64,000 nt of DNA, taken from NCBI RefSeq assembly GCF_910592395.1, contig NC_088310.1, positions 23,639,491 through 23,703,490 of the forward strand, read 5' to 3'. A program made the translations under genes and the position numbers. Below are positions 25,747-39,200 of this stretch, piece after piece. Source of the DNA: Lineus longissimus (taxonomy: Eukaryota > Nemertea > Pilidiophora > Heteronemertea > Lineidae). Within the stretch, counting starts at the first letter, position 1. Every line of letters begins with the position of its first letter. The notes beneath the pieces are model-generated. The model worked only from the letters and a program-made list of their open reading frames with translations. It was not told the DNA's origin and did not search any database.

Positions 25747-26706
25747 TTTGATTCCTTTGGCTCTCTTTGGAAAACTGCCCGGGGACTTATTTTTAATGAG
25801 CATGAGTATCAACTGCTGCTGATAAACAACAGGTGAAGACTCGGTAGTGGTCCCTTAGGTACTGATGGTCTGAACCACACACCATAATCTGTCCAAAAAC
25901 AAAAGGGCTCAATGCTTTTCCATGGGGACATTTTCAACTCCTAAGTCTGCCCAATTCAGCACCAGTCAATAGTGCTACTCATTAGATTATAAATTGTGAA
26001 TTGAAGACAGTTACATATGTGCTCGTGCACCAACCAAATATCAATATGGGGTAGGACAAAATCATAGAATGTAAAATTTTGTGTTGAGGAGTACCCCTTT
26101 GCCCATCGTCAGTCCTTGCAATGCCAATGGGACCTCTATGACCTCTGTCAACTTCCCTGAAATGGTTCCATTGTATTTTCGCAAGTCATTTTTCCTAACT
26201 GGTTGCAAGACTTCATTCAGAATAGTGACATGTGGTTTATTCAAATGGCCATCAATCAAACTCCATGCAGTTAAACTTTCTTGAACTAACAAAATTCTAT
26301 CATATTATAATCTCGATGAATTTCATGGTCACATGGAGTTAAGGGCATTATATATGTATCTGGAGTAAAGTGGAAGCTTTCAAAATTGTAAATCTTGCAT
26401 GAATGAAAGGTATAATGCATTCAGTTCCCAGTACAAATAGATGTAAAAGTGTGTATTTTTGCTACATTTTAATAAAAGCAGTATTATGGCGACACCTTTT
26501 TTGCACTAAATATAAAGAATGGTTAAAACTATCACCCGTGTAATTCTGATGAAAATCGCGTTGTAACTTAGTATTCCAAAACACCTGGATTTTGAATGAA
26601 CCACACTTTACAGTGTATGCACCATGTGCCAACAAAGCCTCGTTTTGAGTTCAGCGGTTATGGTTAGGCCGCTTGGGTTGGTGCAACGTGTATTGATAGA
26701 CTAACC

Positions 26707-26781
26707 AAAACCGCAAGGGTGAGCTGAACCTCGGCTCCGCCTTTATTTTGGTCTACATTTTAGCTCCACCCTTGCGGTTTT
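26707..26781. repeat. Inverted repeat, 20-base arms
   Basis: AAAACCGCAAGGGTGAGCT at 26707-26725 pairs with AGCTCCACCCTTGCGGTTTT at 26762-26781 with one unpaired base, around a 36-base loop. No element boundaries could be set. Confidence 0.75.
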
Positions 26782-29700
26782 GACGAGACAACCTAAAACC
26801 TCCAGGTCAGTATCAATTCCGAAATCCCGAAAATGACTTGGAAAATGTTCCTGAACCGAACCGCCCTTTTGACTAAACTTCTCAAATTCTACAGTCCTTT
26901 ACCTCCCTCTGAAACTGCTGATTTTCTAAGGATAGAAGGAACACATATTTGTGTCTCTTGCTTATCCAAAGCAGTGCTCAGAGTGAGAGACTGAATGAAG
27001 GTTTAATAGAGAAGATGTTTTCGAAAAGTTCTTGGTCTGAAACCTATTATAACACATTTCTTAACCAGCATGAATTATCAAATTGAGCATGTGCATCTGC
27101 ATGAACATTGAACCTTATTTTCATGTTGTCTTTTTCTTTTCAGCATGATGAGCCATCCCACAGAAGGGAGAAGGATGTTGCTGACCCAGCACATCCCAAC
27201 CATGCTCCCATCGCCGTCAAGTAACAGTACGACGGTTAGATTGTATTTTGTCACCGTAGGCTTTATCATTTTATCAAAATATCTGATTGAAAGGTGATTT
27301 AATGAAAATTAAAATTTTTCTGGTGGTGAGAAGGCAAATATTTACCTTGCCTATGACAAGCATAGATTATTTTAATCTATGTTTGGTTATGACCATGACT
27401 TGTGACATGGTTCAAAATCTTACACTTTTCAAAGAAAAGGAATTGAAATTATGGGGGTTGGGTTGTTTCTTGCTGACAAGGGAGCCAATGATAAGGCACA
27501 CCAAGAACACAAACAAAATAATTTTTAAGCTAAATTTTGTGCTTAAGATAAGAACGAACATCAATTTGGGGTGAGATGGGTTGTTTGTGGCTACCAGAGG
27601 AGCCAACAGCCGCATTGGGCATATGAGGACCCTGAAATTATTTTCAGGCAAAAGTTATTTTTCTGCTAAAAAATCACCGAATTCATCAGATATTTATTTA
27701 ATTACTGGTATATCCATCACTTTAGACATGGGGTCCATGTGTTGTTGTTTCGCTGACCCCACGAAACAAGAACACATGTGTCTGATGGAACTGTAGGCCT
27801 TTCATACCGTTTCTCAATCTCATCAGCACCACAGAATCAACTGACATGGCCGTGGGCCCCGATGCCCTGGACCTTCCATCACACTGGTTGGCTCAGTTGC
27901 TCAATGCATGTACCTTCATGCTCGAGACAAATGACCAGCAGTGATATGTTGAATTTTAATTTCCTCCTTCTTGAAATACCGAAACATCTTTCCAATTGAA
28001 CTAAAACAGTAAGATAAACTCTCACTGCTTTATTGAAAAATTAAAGATTGATCCTTCCCTGGCGGTCACACAGTGACCCATTGTTAAAGCATGTCATTCG
28101 ACAATGGTGGCATGCATGCATGTTTTGTTATGGCTTACCTGGGACCCTGAATTGTTGATGATGATGTTCTCCATGAGTACATCTCCTTGGACAAAAGGTG
28201 AGCACAATGGTGCCTGCCGTCATGAGAATTTAGGACTTGATACTGAATTGATTGAGAAAAGTGTAATTTAAAAACGTCAACTTTTAGACGTTTTAAAAAT
28301 TTTGTCCTGCATGAATGTATTTGTAATGTAAATATTTTGTAAAATGTCTTGATAATAAATGAGATCTAGACTCCATGACTTGACAAAAAGTATGGCAAAG
28401 CCAACTTTTAATCTTTGCCCTGTCAAGGTCACATCTTTTGTCATGCAAATGACATGTCATAAGTGCTCCTTTTGTCATGCTAAGTGGCAGCCAGCTCTGT
28501 CCAGTGACCATGCCAAATGTGGTTCCTTTGTTATTCAAATTGGGTCACATGGCTCACCTGAAGGCATGAACAATAGGTTTTAATACAATAGCTATATGCG
28601 TGTATTATAAACATGATGATAATGCATGAAGAGGTTTAGTGCCAACTCCAACCATTGTGGTGGAGTTAAGTTGAGTCTATTGTGTTTGATCTCAATTTAG
28701 CATTGTGTTGCAAGGACACTTATCAGTGTTTCTTTGTGACATCTTGTGAAGAAGTTGACCATGTTTTACAGGGATATTGCTACTATCCTATCTCCTGGTC
28801 CTCTTCTTGTATTGGGCTTTCGGAGTGGTGCAGCAAAAAAATAATGTACAACGATCATTGTATAAACGTACAATGTATTAAGTCATTTCAAACATATGCA
28901 CCTATCACATGTGTGATGGAGATGGCGACTCCCTGCGATTGCGTAGGTTTTCTCCCAGTATGTGGGTTTCCTCCTACACTACATTCCAAATCGTCACATG
29001 TTTTTCTTGTAATGTACAACAATAAAGTTTTTTTGAAAGAGAAACGGCTTTTTTCTTATTGACTGGCTCTAATTGAAACTTTTCACCGGAGCCGTCGTGC
29101 TTACCAGATATTGACCATTGACCATAGGTCAAATAAACTGCTTCCTATGTCTTGCACCCGAATGGAAGTTGGAAATGACACACTTTTAGTGTTCAGTCGC
29201 CCCTGAAGTCATCTTACCTAGTGGATTATGCATGAAGTTGCAACGATCATAACCACTGTGTTGGACTACAAGCGTACTGACCTTTGCACCCAAAGGAGAA
29301 GAGTCTTCGTTATGCTGGGTAGTTTAACCACATGACACTCAAGCTGTTTTCATACTGGGTATTCCAGTGGCATCAAAATGTGCCCTTGTGCACCCTAAAT
29401 AACAAATGACGTTTGACTGTTCTTGCTGTGTGAAAAGCAGGGTATGCTTGTGACATGCTTGTTCGCAGTAATAACCAAAGACAAACGTCAGACACTGCAC
29501 TACATTGTGTCGACGGGCTGACCAGATGGAGAAGTCACAAAAATTCCTCTCTCATCATTGGACCATGGCCTCAGTCACAGCCTCCCTCTGCCTCCACCAG
29601 AGACACCAGTTTCCCGGCATTTATTTGGTACAACAGTTTTAGCCCAGATAGGAAGATAAACAGGATGACAATTCAGGCTGCTGCAAGAGTTTACTCTGTG

Positions 29701-29992
29701 GTACTGCAGCTCTCTGACCAAGGTGCTCAATCCATGACCGTACCAAAGTGGGAACCGGATTCAGTAACAGTTTCCTGTCTGATCATTTCTCAAACCAAAA
29801 GAATTTAAAAGGTGGTGAAATGCACTTCTTATTACAACCCCTCAAGTTCACCACCCACTGCAGAAGTTTAGGTAGGTATATTGGTAAATCTACTCCCAGC
29901 TCGAGTACTGTCAATTGATTGGCCACTGGCACTGTGATGACTGCGATTCGGAATCGAAAGCTGAACATGCTGAATCAACAAACAATCAGGAG

Positions 29993-30089
29993 ACCAGTGG
30001 CACAGTGGTTTTTAAGTGCTCATAATCAGATAGTCATGAATGTAATTCTGTTTCGTTTCATGTTATTGAGCAAGACACTCAAACCAAAA
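29993..30089 (+). repeat. SINE-like fragment (same family as 10187-10310)
   Basis: GGCACAGTGGTTTTTAAGTGC resembles the A-box end and TTGAGCAAGACACTCAAACC the 3' end of the fragment in the USP34 intron, here on the opposite strand. The middle is diverged. Confidence 0.45.
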
Positions 30090-31728
30090 CTGCCTAGTTC
30101 TATCTCTTTGAAACAAAATGTAAAAACTGTGGTCCCTTGTTGGCCTTCCTGGTGTCTTGGCCCCAGGGCAAGGGGTAGCAAAGTACGCACCAAGTGATGG
30201 GACTCTGGTCGGCCGAAAACAGGCCAGGGTCTCTGAGCCAATAAACACGATACATTGATTTGGCATGTTTGGCCACAACAATCAACAAAAGCCATATATA
30301 AAGCTAATGCCCTCTCGAGAGTGGTAGGCTCGCTATAAAAGCAAAGCCTCGGGGGGGGGGGCATGCCACTGTTTCGTGAATTATAAACGGATGTCGACAA
30401 TGGACTGTGCCGTATTTCACAGACTCGGCACGACGCTGTACCAACAAGGGAAAAATAAATCTCAAAGATACCTCACCAACTTACCGACTGTCAAGCCAGA
30501 CTGGTAAAGAAGAGTGACATATCATGTGGTCGTACTGGTTGGCACACCAGATTCCTCTGTTTCCATCGGACAATAAAGTGACAAAGTTATGAAAATCCTC
30601 TTCTTAATAGTTTTTATGGTAGATATAAAGGCATATTGATAAAGTGAGAAACATCTTGTTATCGTTTGGCCTGACAACCTGCAAAAACAATAAGGTTCAT
30701 AAATCAAAACTGACCAAAATGACTGTCTCAGGTATTTCTTTGAATCTTCCTAATGACCATCATCCCTAATGTGAATAATTGGCAATAATCTCCTACTTTC
30801 TTTTCTTACTATCATTCAACCAAAGTCCAGGCCAAAAAAATGCACACTGAGTCACAAGAGAGCTCTTGGCTTGGGTGATGAATTGCTTCTAAATACTACT
30901 TGGATCACTGGGACTGTTAATATCATGATTCACATGCTTCCAAGACAAAAAAAGGTCACAAACTTATAATACTAACTTCCATAGGCCCTACAGTGAGCAA
31001 GTACAGTGAGTAAGTGATAGAAAGGCTAAGATGGAGTAGAGTGGTTACCAGAGCTCTCTACTAGTGACTAGAGAGTCTGGTAGCTTTTGCTTGTGCGCCA
31101 TCTGGGGGGATGTGTATGAACTCCAGGACAAAGATTGTGATGTGTTGCGGAGGGAGTGTGATGCAGTATGACATTTAGCCCCCGTTAGGTCATGTGGAAG
31201 CTTAGATTGAGACCAACGCCAAACAGAAATTGAATAATAATTAACAGAAGTTGGGCAACATCACATGAATTGATCAAAATAGTCCTAAATACAAAATCAT
31301 AAAATATTAATAACTCATGTGTCCGGGACATACATTGAATGGTTAATCACCAGTATGAATCCACATCACTCAGATGACCGCAGTCACTTGAGAGTTTACA
31401 TTGTTTATCACCAGTATGAGTCCTATAGACCTAACCATATCCGATGCCTCAGATCACATTGACCTGAGTTTATTACCAGTATGAATCCTGGCTAACAGAA
31501 GCTAAGGCTGGGAACTGTGCTAGTGGTATTTTGTCTCTTGTACGACTTTACAGCTTTTACATCAGTGCTGCCATCTGCTGTAAGTCATGTAAACTATTGT
31601 ACACGTACATCATTATGCACCCTTGCTATTCCGGTTCATTTCGAGGATGTAACAAATCGCGTTTGAGTCATTCTAAAATTTCTCCTAAGGCAACTCGTCG
31701 TTTTTCTTGGCTGATATAAAAAAAGCAG

Positions 31729-34700
31729 ATGTTTAAGAGAAAGTTGATAGCTTTAGATCACCAGCACCCAGAAACAGTCAATTTTGATGGTAGGTATTTT
31801 GTGTAAAAGATGAAAAAAATGAAGGTGTCTTCACAGTCTTGTACTATTATGTAGGGCCTATACTCGTTTGGCCGGCAAAGTTAGTTAGCCCTTGAGTAAT
31901 TATCTTGACAATTACTCCAAGGTTAGCCTGATAGTGTGATATAAATTGTCCATGAGGCCTTAAATTTTGTGCGACTGAGAGTGAGAAGTCCACAATGTCA
32001 CGATTTGTTTGGAATGGAACTTGATAATGTGGTTGACATAAATTGCCATATAATAACTCAATGTTTTCAGATGAGACTAGCTTTAGAGCGCTGATTCTTT
32101 GGCTAGAGGATCAGAAGATTCGCCATTATAAAATCGAAGACAGAGAACCTCTGCGTCATATAGAAAATCCAGAATGGACAAATTCATTTCACAGAGTAAG
32201 TCGTACAGTTGCTATAAAAACATACTGTCATCACTGCACCTATATTAGTCACTACCACCGATTTTAAATTGTTGATCATTCTGCTCATGAAATTAACCCT
32301 CAATCTTCTTAGGAAAGAAAGACTTACTTTAAATTTTAGATTTTGCTGATTCAAATTCGAGTATGCACTTAAATATAGTGTAAGCAGCTTTACGTTTTGC
32401 TTACCATAACAATTAATTGTCAATTCCCTGTTGTCCAGTGCCTCACTTCACTGTTTTGCAGTACATCCAAGACTTAAACTGTCCTTACCAACCAACAGAG
32501 CGACGGATGATCATCGATTGGTTTCTTGGTTTTGCCATCCGACTTGAATACGGTGACAATGGTAAGAAATCATCAGCTTATCTTTTCAGATGCTAGCCGA
32601 GAATTTGCCCCAAAGGGTCTGTACCAATCAGAAGCCCCGGTTATGTAAGCAGTCTTGTGTCAAAGTTGCATGATAGCTGTCCTTTGGTTGGTCAGTACCT
32701 ACTGGAAGTCCCAAATTATTGCTGGAGGATGGTGGTGAATGAATTCTTGTGTTGAATTTTGTTTTCAAATATAAGACGATTTTGTTTATGAAGTTCTGTG
32801 TCATTCCATGATTCTGACTAGTTCCAATTTCAATGTTATTTCTTTTTACTTTTGTCTTTACTTATTACAGTTGAGAAGTGCAAGGATATGACAGCAGAAA
32901 AATTCAAGGAAAGTCGGGCAAATGCAAAGCCATTATCAATGAATCCCCTGGACAATATGGATTGTAAGTTTTGAAGTGGGGATGAAATGTTAAGAACAAA
33001 GAAGGGTCAGCACACTAGATTAAAAGTTTGTATCCCATACAATGTAGTTGTGTCTGTTGTATAAAACTAGTATAGACAAAAGGTCAAGTCTGTATTCTGA
33101 ACTGGCTTTAGCGTAGGCCATGTCTCTGACCAGCATGAGCAATTCTCCTGGCATATTAGTGTGGATGTACCCTTGCATCTTAAAACTATAGTGTTTAGCC
33201 AGGTTTTCTGAAGTGATTGTGTTTTAGCTCCAGCTCTGAACTGGTTGTGGCTCAGCCCCAGTAATTTTGCAGTACCTGTGGTGGCTGTGGCCTGATTTGC
33301 TGAACTGGCTGTTGTACACACATTTGAACATGTACATGTAGGATAGGCTCAAAATTGTCTCTAGGCTGCAAAAGAAATAGGCAGCCTTGTGTATGGATGT
33401 ATCACCTCCTGTCATTTATTCTGGTGATGTACATACATTGTAATACATGTAATATTGACGTATCCTCGGTTTTGTCTCTTTCTCCTGTGCAGTTGAGAGT
33501 CCTGACTTCAAGGCCGGAATCATATCTTTGTCAACATTACTCCAGGTGCCACCTCATCCAGACCACAAGGAACAATTAAAGGTACATGTACATGCTGTCT
33601 TTATGCTTTGTTGTGTCACTAAAATAGCCCATGCACTAGTATGGTAGTTACAATCATATTCCAATATGAACCTGTCCTCATGCACTTGCCTCCATGTTTC
33701 GTAGATATTTAGTTCAGCTGGGTGTGGCAAGACAATTCGGCCAGAAGAAGAAGCAAGTTCTTGTCGTTCATTCATTGACTCCCAGATCCCTGTATCATTC
33801 ATATCATCATTTCACTTTCAGGCCATTTGTTTATTGATACAAGATAAATTCTCAAAAGAGGCAATAGAGAATTCAGGGAAGACTCATGGAAAGGTCAGAT
33901 TTGGGGTTTTTTTCATGCAAAGAGGGTTGTGAGTTTTTACACTATTTTAATCTCCTTAGAAAAAAATGCATTTTATGTCCATTGTATTTGTTTACTCTGC
34001 CTTCATTGGTATTATTAAGGGAGGATGAATAAAACTAACAAATTGATGTGCAAGTAATTATGGTATGTGCCAAAGTTCTTAGCAGGAAATCAAAAGTACG
34101 TTTTCGTGGGTGTAAATTCATTTCAGGATGTGCATCGTACAGTGCCCACTCATCATTTCAACTCACACTTGAGAGAGGCAGCGTTTAATAGGTGTATAAC
34201 AAGACCTGCGTTCTAACCTATGATGCTTGGAATACGAGTCAGATAGTTGAATGCTGTCTTGACATAATGTATGATAGAAATAAGTGCATGTAATTTTCCC
34301 AGTAAAGTATGAGGTCAGTATTATTTCTGATCACTAGAAGGATTCCTATTCATGATAACTCACTAGTTCTTTTTGTTTCCAGATCGAATTCATGACTTTA
34401 GACAAAATGCCTTTAGGATTTGATAGTGGAGGTAAGTGGTTTTTATCTCTCAGTAAAATCTGCATGCATTTCTCAGATTTTGGTTCTAATTACTACTAGG
34501 CTAAGAATGAAAATTGACAAATCGACACATTCGTTTCTGTGCACTTCTTTGGTCTGTCATAATCATGAGGGGGGCGATAGATTCTGAGAAGTTTTGATAC
34601 TAACTTCTGTAATGTCATTATTTCACATTTCAGATTACATTAGTAATGATGCGGCCAAAATCTTACGTCTGTTACACATAACAGAATTACGAGATCTACA

Positions 34701-34788
34701 AACAGCCATAAATGAGGCGATCGTCGCTGTTCAAGCAATTACTGCCAACCCAAAGACCGATCAAAGACTTGGGAAAGTTGGACGATGA
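31729..34788 (+). CDS. RTRAF: RTRAF (RNA transcription, translation and transport factor; CGI-99/hCLE/C14orf166)
   Basis: Exons: 31729-31790, 32071-32195, 32462-32561, 32871-32963, 33493-33581, 33822-33893, 34383-34431, 34634-34788 (TGA). The protein is about 248 residues; human RTRAF is 244. Long near-identical blocks identify it: LWLEDQKIRHYKIEDREPL, RLEYGDN, PDFKAG, LGFDSGD, ILRLLHI, INEAIVAVQAI and the C-terminal PKTDQRLGKVGR. RTRAF is a subunit of the tRNA-splicing ligase complex (with RTCB, DDX1, FAM98B) and binds RNA polymerase II; it moves between nucleus and cytoplasm. Oddity: the only plausible start, ATG at 31729, is in the wrong frame. The conserved reading KLIALDHQHPE is open one base over, as if one A had been added in the AAAA run at about 31740-31743. 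All later junctions are in frame. Confidence 0.93.
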
Positions 34789-36243
34789 TAACATTTGGCC
34801 ATTGTTTGGGCAATGTGCTGTTAAAAACATGTACATGTGAAATTTGTATGCATGTGCCCTATGTACATGTAATTGTCTTACAGTTTCTTCTCCACAACAA
34901 TTTTGGCATTTATGTATTATTGTAGGGACAATCAGTGTATATGTACTACATTGATGACATCTTTACAAGCTTTAATTTTAGCTTAAAATATCGAAAAGCA
35001 GGTTATTTTGTTACCTTCATCTGAGTTTTCTCACTGCTCTGTTTTGTTTAAGGTTGTTGTTTAATTATGTCTCTTAGTTTGGTGTTGCTGTAGGACTAAG
35101 TTTGTTCTCTAAGACTTGGGGGAGCAGAAGGAAATGAATCTAAGCAAGACTCTGTATAAGAATCATGTGCAAATTTATTTTGAAATCATATTTGCTACAT
35201 TAAAAAAAGAAAATAAAAACATTATATGGCAAGAACGTTTCTGTCCTGATTATATGCATATTTCTTTTACTTTAGTAATCGACCAGAAGTTTGGCTACTA
35301 GCTCTCTGCAGGTGTCAATAAATCGTTTTCAAGTTGACTAGTCCCAAGCTGTGAATCTCAAAGTCTGGGCTAACTCTTTCAGTAAATCCTTGTTGTTTGC
35401 CTGACTGTACATGTAGGCTTGCCTTGCTATCAAAGTCACTAGTTCCGGGCTAAGGACTAGTGGATTTTTCTACCCCTGCTCTGAAGGGCAACCTAGCCCC
35501 TTCAGAGATTTTGATACGAGGCTAGTGCTGCCACAGGTAAAATTAAGATTGCTCCTAGCCGATTTTACAACACTTGCAAGTAAAAATTATTTACTAATAC
35601 GTAGTGTGTTTGTTCTATCCATCAATCCTGTATTCTACTATATTTTGATAACTAGTTATACTGGTACTTCTTTTCATGTATCTACAGAACTGCATGCATC
35701 TTTCTTTGTATTTTGTATTGGGAAAAGAAAGGCTTCAACCCTTGGCTATTTCTAAAAAAACCGCAAACAATTCTACATCTGTTCTAAGCAATTGATATAA
35801 ATGCAGGTATCTCTGTGCATAGAATGCACTGTACACATGAGATAATTACTGGCCTATGATAACTGAGAAATTTGATTGTTTGAAAGATCACTATACATGT
35901 ACATTATTTTGTTCTTGGTGCCTGTTTTAATTCGAAAGCTTTTTCTTTGGAGGAGACCACGTACAGATGAAATAACATTTGGCTCCCTCTAATATCAAAA
36001 TTAGTCTTATAGCACAGCTTCTGTACCACCCCAATATTTACATTTCTTAAAACTACTTAGAGCTAAGGACTAGTGCAGTTCCGTTTTGATATAAGCATCA
36101 AATTTGATGAGTATCCAAATTGAAACACAGGTTGTCCAAAGCTCGCGTCTCCAGTCTGATATGCATGCTTTGCAGACTTGTGCCACGCTCTCAAATTAGT
36201 AAATTTTCGATTCTTTGGTACAGCTTGAAGTGAAATGTTCTGT
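34789..36243. other. Tail-to-tail intergenic region with RTRAF 3' UTR
   Basis: RTRAF (plus) and nidogen (minus) converge here. A polyadenylation signal AATAAA at 35317-35322, about 530 bases after the RTRAF stop, is a likely end for that transcript. The remainder is AT-rich with repeated TACATGTA motifs and no open frame of note. The nidogen 3' UTR must also lie here, but I could not fix its poly(A) signal. Confidence 0.6.
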
Positions 36244-39200
36244 CTACTTCTTGATGTAGAGGTTGATCCGGTTGCACTCGGTGTCATCCATGTCGTCCGG
36301 GCAGGCGCAGGTTCGACCACCATTGGGCGTTGGTAGGCAGAGGAAGCGACATCCACCATTCTGGAGGGCACAGGCATTTGTTCCTGAAAGACAGGCAGGT
36401 AGTTGCCAGTACTTTGAAGTGATCGAGACCTGTCCATTCCCGTTTGGGAAGGTGTTGGGGAAAATTTTAAACATTTGCTGAGGTCATTTTACCTCCGAAC
36501 ATTAATTCAACTGTATTGGTTTATTTGGTCTCAAACTTAAATTGATACAGTGTTGGGCTGTTCTTTCACCCTCTCAACACTTGCTCATAAGGACAGTACC
36601 AGGTAGCAATTTGGCATAAACCTTTGCAGTTACACAACGTGCACATTTTAAATAATTATTCATGAGGGTTCGGTTTTATGATGGTAGCCACTGATGATGA
36701 TTGACATTCATTCGTGCATGTCTTGCAGTTTCACAGCCCAGCGTTGAGTTTGTGAAAACAGGAAAAGCGTGAAAGAGAAGAGCTAGTAAAGTAACGTTTT
36801 CTAGGAAAGTCAATTTTTACCTCTTGGACAGTTCTTCCTGACTGCTGTCACACCATATAGTCTGCCATTTCCACCAACTGGCAGCTTCAGGGGCTCCCCA
36901 AGGCTTCCTCCTCTGACATTGATATTCTGGATACTTTGGCTGAAAGATAAGAAAAAATGTAAGCATTTCAAAGATTATATCTGTTCAGATATAACAGGCA
37001 TGAACTGGTTTGTATGTATCGATTCAAGGTCCTTCAATGTATAAATATACTCCGGACGCAGTGGACCGGCCTCGTTCCTCACCCTAACCATAAAGGAGAC
37101 CACGAGGCTTATTAGTGTAAACATTCAAGACAATGATCTCTTGCAGGACATCACAGAAACTACTGGCAAAGCATTGGATATAAACTTACATGTCCCAGTC
37201 TGTCCAGTAGAGGCTATCACCATAGACTGTGATGCCAAATGGGTAAGATGCAAGATTGTAAACAGTCTGTCTCAAAGAGCCATCTAGGTTGGAGCATTCG
37301 ATTTTCTGTGTACCTGTATGTAATGAAAAGGAGATGTATACGAGACCATATCAGAATTACTTGTGCACGGTGTGTAAATGCAAAACTTCATGCAATATTG
37401 CCCCTCGGTATCCGATAAGTCGGTATTAAAATAGGGTGACCAAACTGAACTATCAGTAAAAAGACAGCCCAAGACTGTAACTTCTACAACTAGTCTGTAC
37501 CTACCAGCATCGCCCCAGCACAGTTTCCGTCTTTCATGATCAAGAGTCAGGCCGTTCGGAAGACCAAGATCTTGTTGAATGACTACTTTACGATCGGTTC
37601 CATCCATATTCACGCTCTCAATCTTGGGTGCCTCGCGATTCCAATCTGTCCAGTAGACTTTCCTTAGATAAGATATATTTTGAATGAATACGATTTAAGC
37701 ATAGGTAATGATCGTGTCAAATCAGAAAGACGTCAAAAATCAATGAATTAATTCTTGGGAAAGCTCTATTCGTTTAGTTGGAGCTCTACATGTACATCTA
37801 AATTCCATTTCAAACGTTTTCCCAAGTTTCTGAAAGTTTAATGAATGACTACATCAAGCCGCACAGTCTGCTTTGATTTGTATCCTGTATTTTATGTGGT
37901 GTGTTTCGGATCTGAGAGCCATGTCCCTGGCTAATGACTGAACCAAATTAACCTGGTTCAATGAAATTGATCAAGAGTGGGTTATTTTATACATTCATCA
38001 ACTTTCTTTAGGGCCTCTATAAAAACTATGACCCTTCAGATACGTGATTTGCCCAGACTTGATCACAAGAAACTAGTCAGTTCAGAACAGCCTCAAATGT
38101 GCATCAAGGTCTTCATGACCATTATACTTACCCTCCCAGTGGATCAGTCACAATAGCCCTTGGGTTAACCAGGCCAGAATCCACGAGTACCTTCCTGTTG
38201 GTGCCATCGTTTCTTGAGACTTCAATTCTGTCGAGGATGGAGTCGGTCCAGTAGATGTTGCCAGTGAGCCAGTCTACTGCTACCCCTTCTGGCGAACCAA
38301 GACCTGTGAAGAATAATGTTTAGCAAGGTTTTGTACTTCTACCAAAACATCTAAATTGATGTGTCCTGTTAACAGCAACTAACTGGGGAATGGGTGAAGT
38401 TTCATTGTGCTAATGTCAAGGCTGCACAATGGGTATGTTAATGTCTACATTAGGTATAGGATGGACTTTTCACTCGCTATTAGAATATGTCAGTTGAAGT
38501 TTGCTTTAAATGTAGCATTACCAATGGAGGTAAAACATCAGTCCTGGCAGCTTTTACACTACACTCTGTAGAATAAGGCATTATTACCTCTGACAATGTT
38601 TTCAGAGTCTGTTCCATCCAAGCGTGCTTTGCTAATTGTCTTGCCGGAGACATCCGTCCAATAGAAGTAGAGCTTGTCACAGTCAACGTCAATCCCAATC
38701 GCGGTTTGACCTGAAACGTGAAGTACTGACATAGACCCTGGAAAAAATTACAATGAGAGGGTTACTAGAAATGGGAAAATGCATTCATAAACCTGAAAAG
38801 AATTGTAGGTAGCAGGTATGGTGGTATGCATTGAACATTTTGCTGCATCGACATGAGTTGTATCTTGCAACATTTGTTGGCCATTGATACTAGAAATTGC
38901 ATCCAAAAAACACAGATAGATATTTTGCAAATTTAACAGTCAATTGGAGGGTAAAATTGTCTTTGGAATGACCACCACCCAAAAGCTAGAGATGGGTGAT
39001 GATTTCTCCATAAATCAATAGACCCTTTGGTATATTGTGTTTCTTGCTGTGGAGTAAGTGTTTAGCCATGTCTTCTGCTGCATATGCTCTGGGGGAAAAG
39101 CAGTTTACTTGCATCAAGTGATTCAGTATGAACACAGTTGAGTGGTAGTATGCTCCATAGAAATTAAATGTTTGTTATTAGTGAAGACTTTCATGGTTAG

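Larger units (their letters stand above)
25747..31728. other. Intergenic, no gene recognised
   Basis: Several open frames of 60-125 codons occur on both strands but none shows a known domain or a convincing splice chain. Contents I can name are an inverted repeat at 26707-26781, a fragment near 28915-28985 with the GGTTTTCTCCCAG / GGTTTCCTCCTAC motif often seen in interspersed repeats of marine invertebrates, a possible AATAAA at about 29020, and a SINE-like fragment at 29993-30089. A short minus-strand block at 28139-28185 before a donor encodes GDVLMENIIINNSG, which recalls the GDxxxxN loop of aminoglycoside-phosphotransferase-fold kinases, but I could not find flanking exons. Confidence 0.5.

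Noticed and set aside
28139-28185. Minus-strand block GDVLMENIIINNSG before a splice donor, reminiscent of a kinase catalytic loop
   Set aside because: The upstream acceptor is poor and no neighbouring exon with the expected downstream DFGD-like motif was found.
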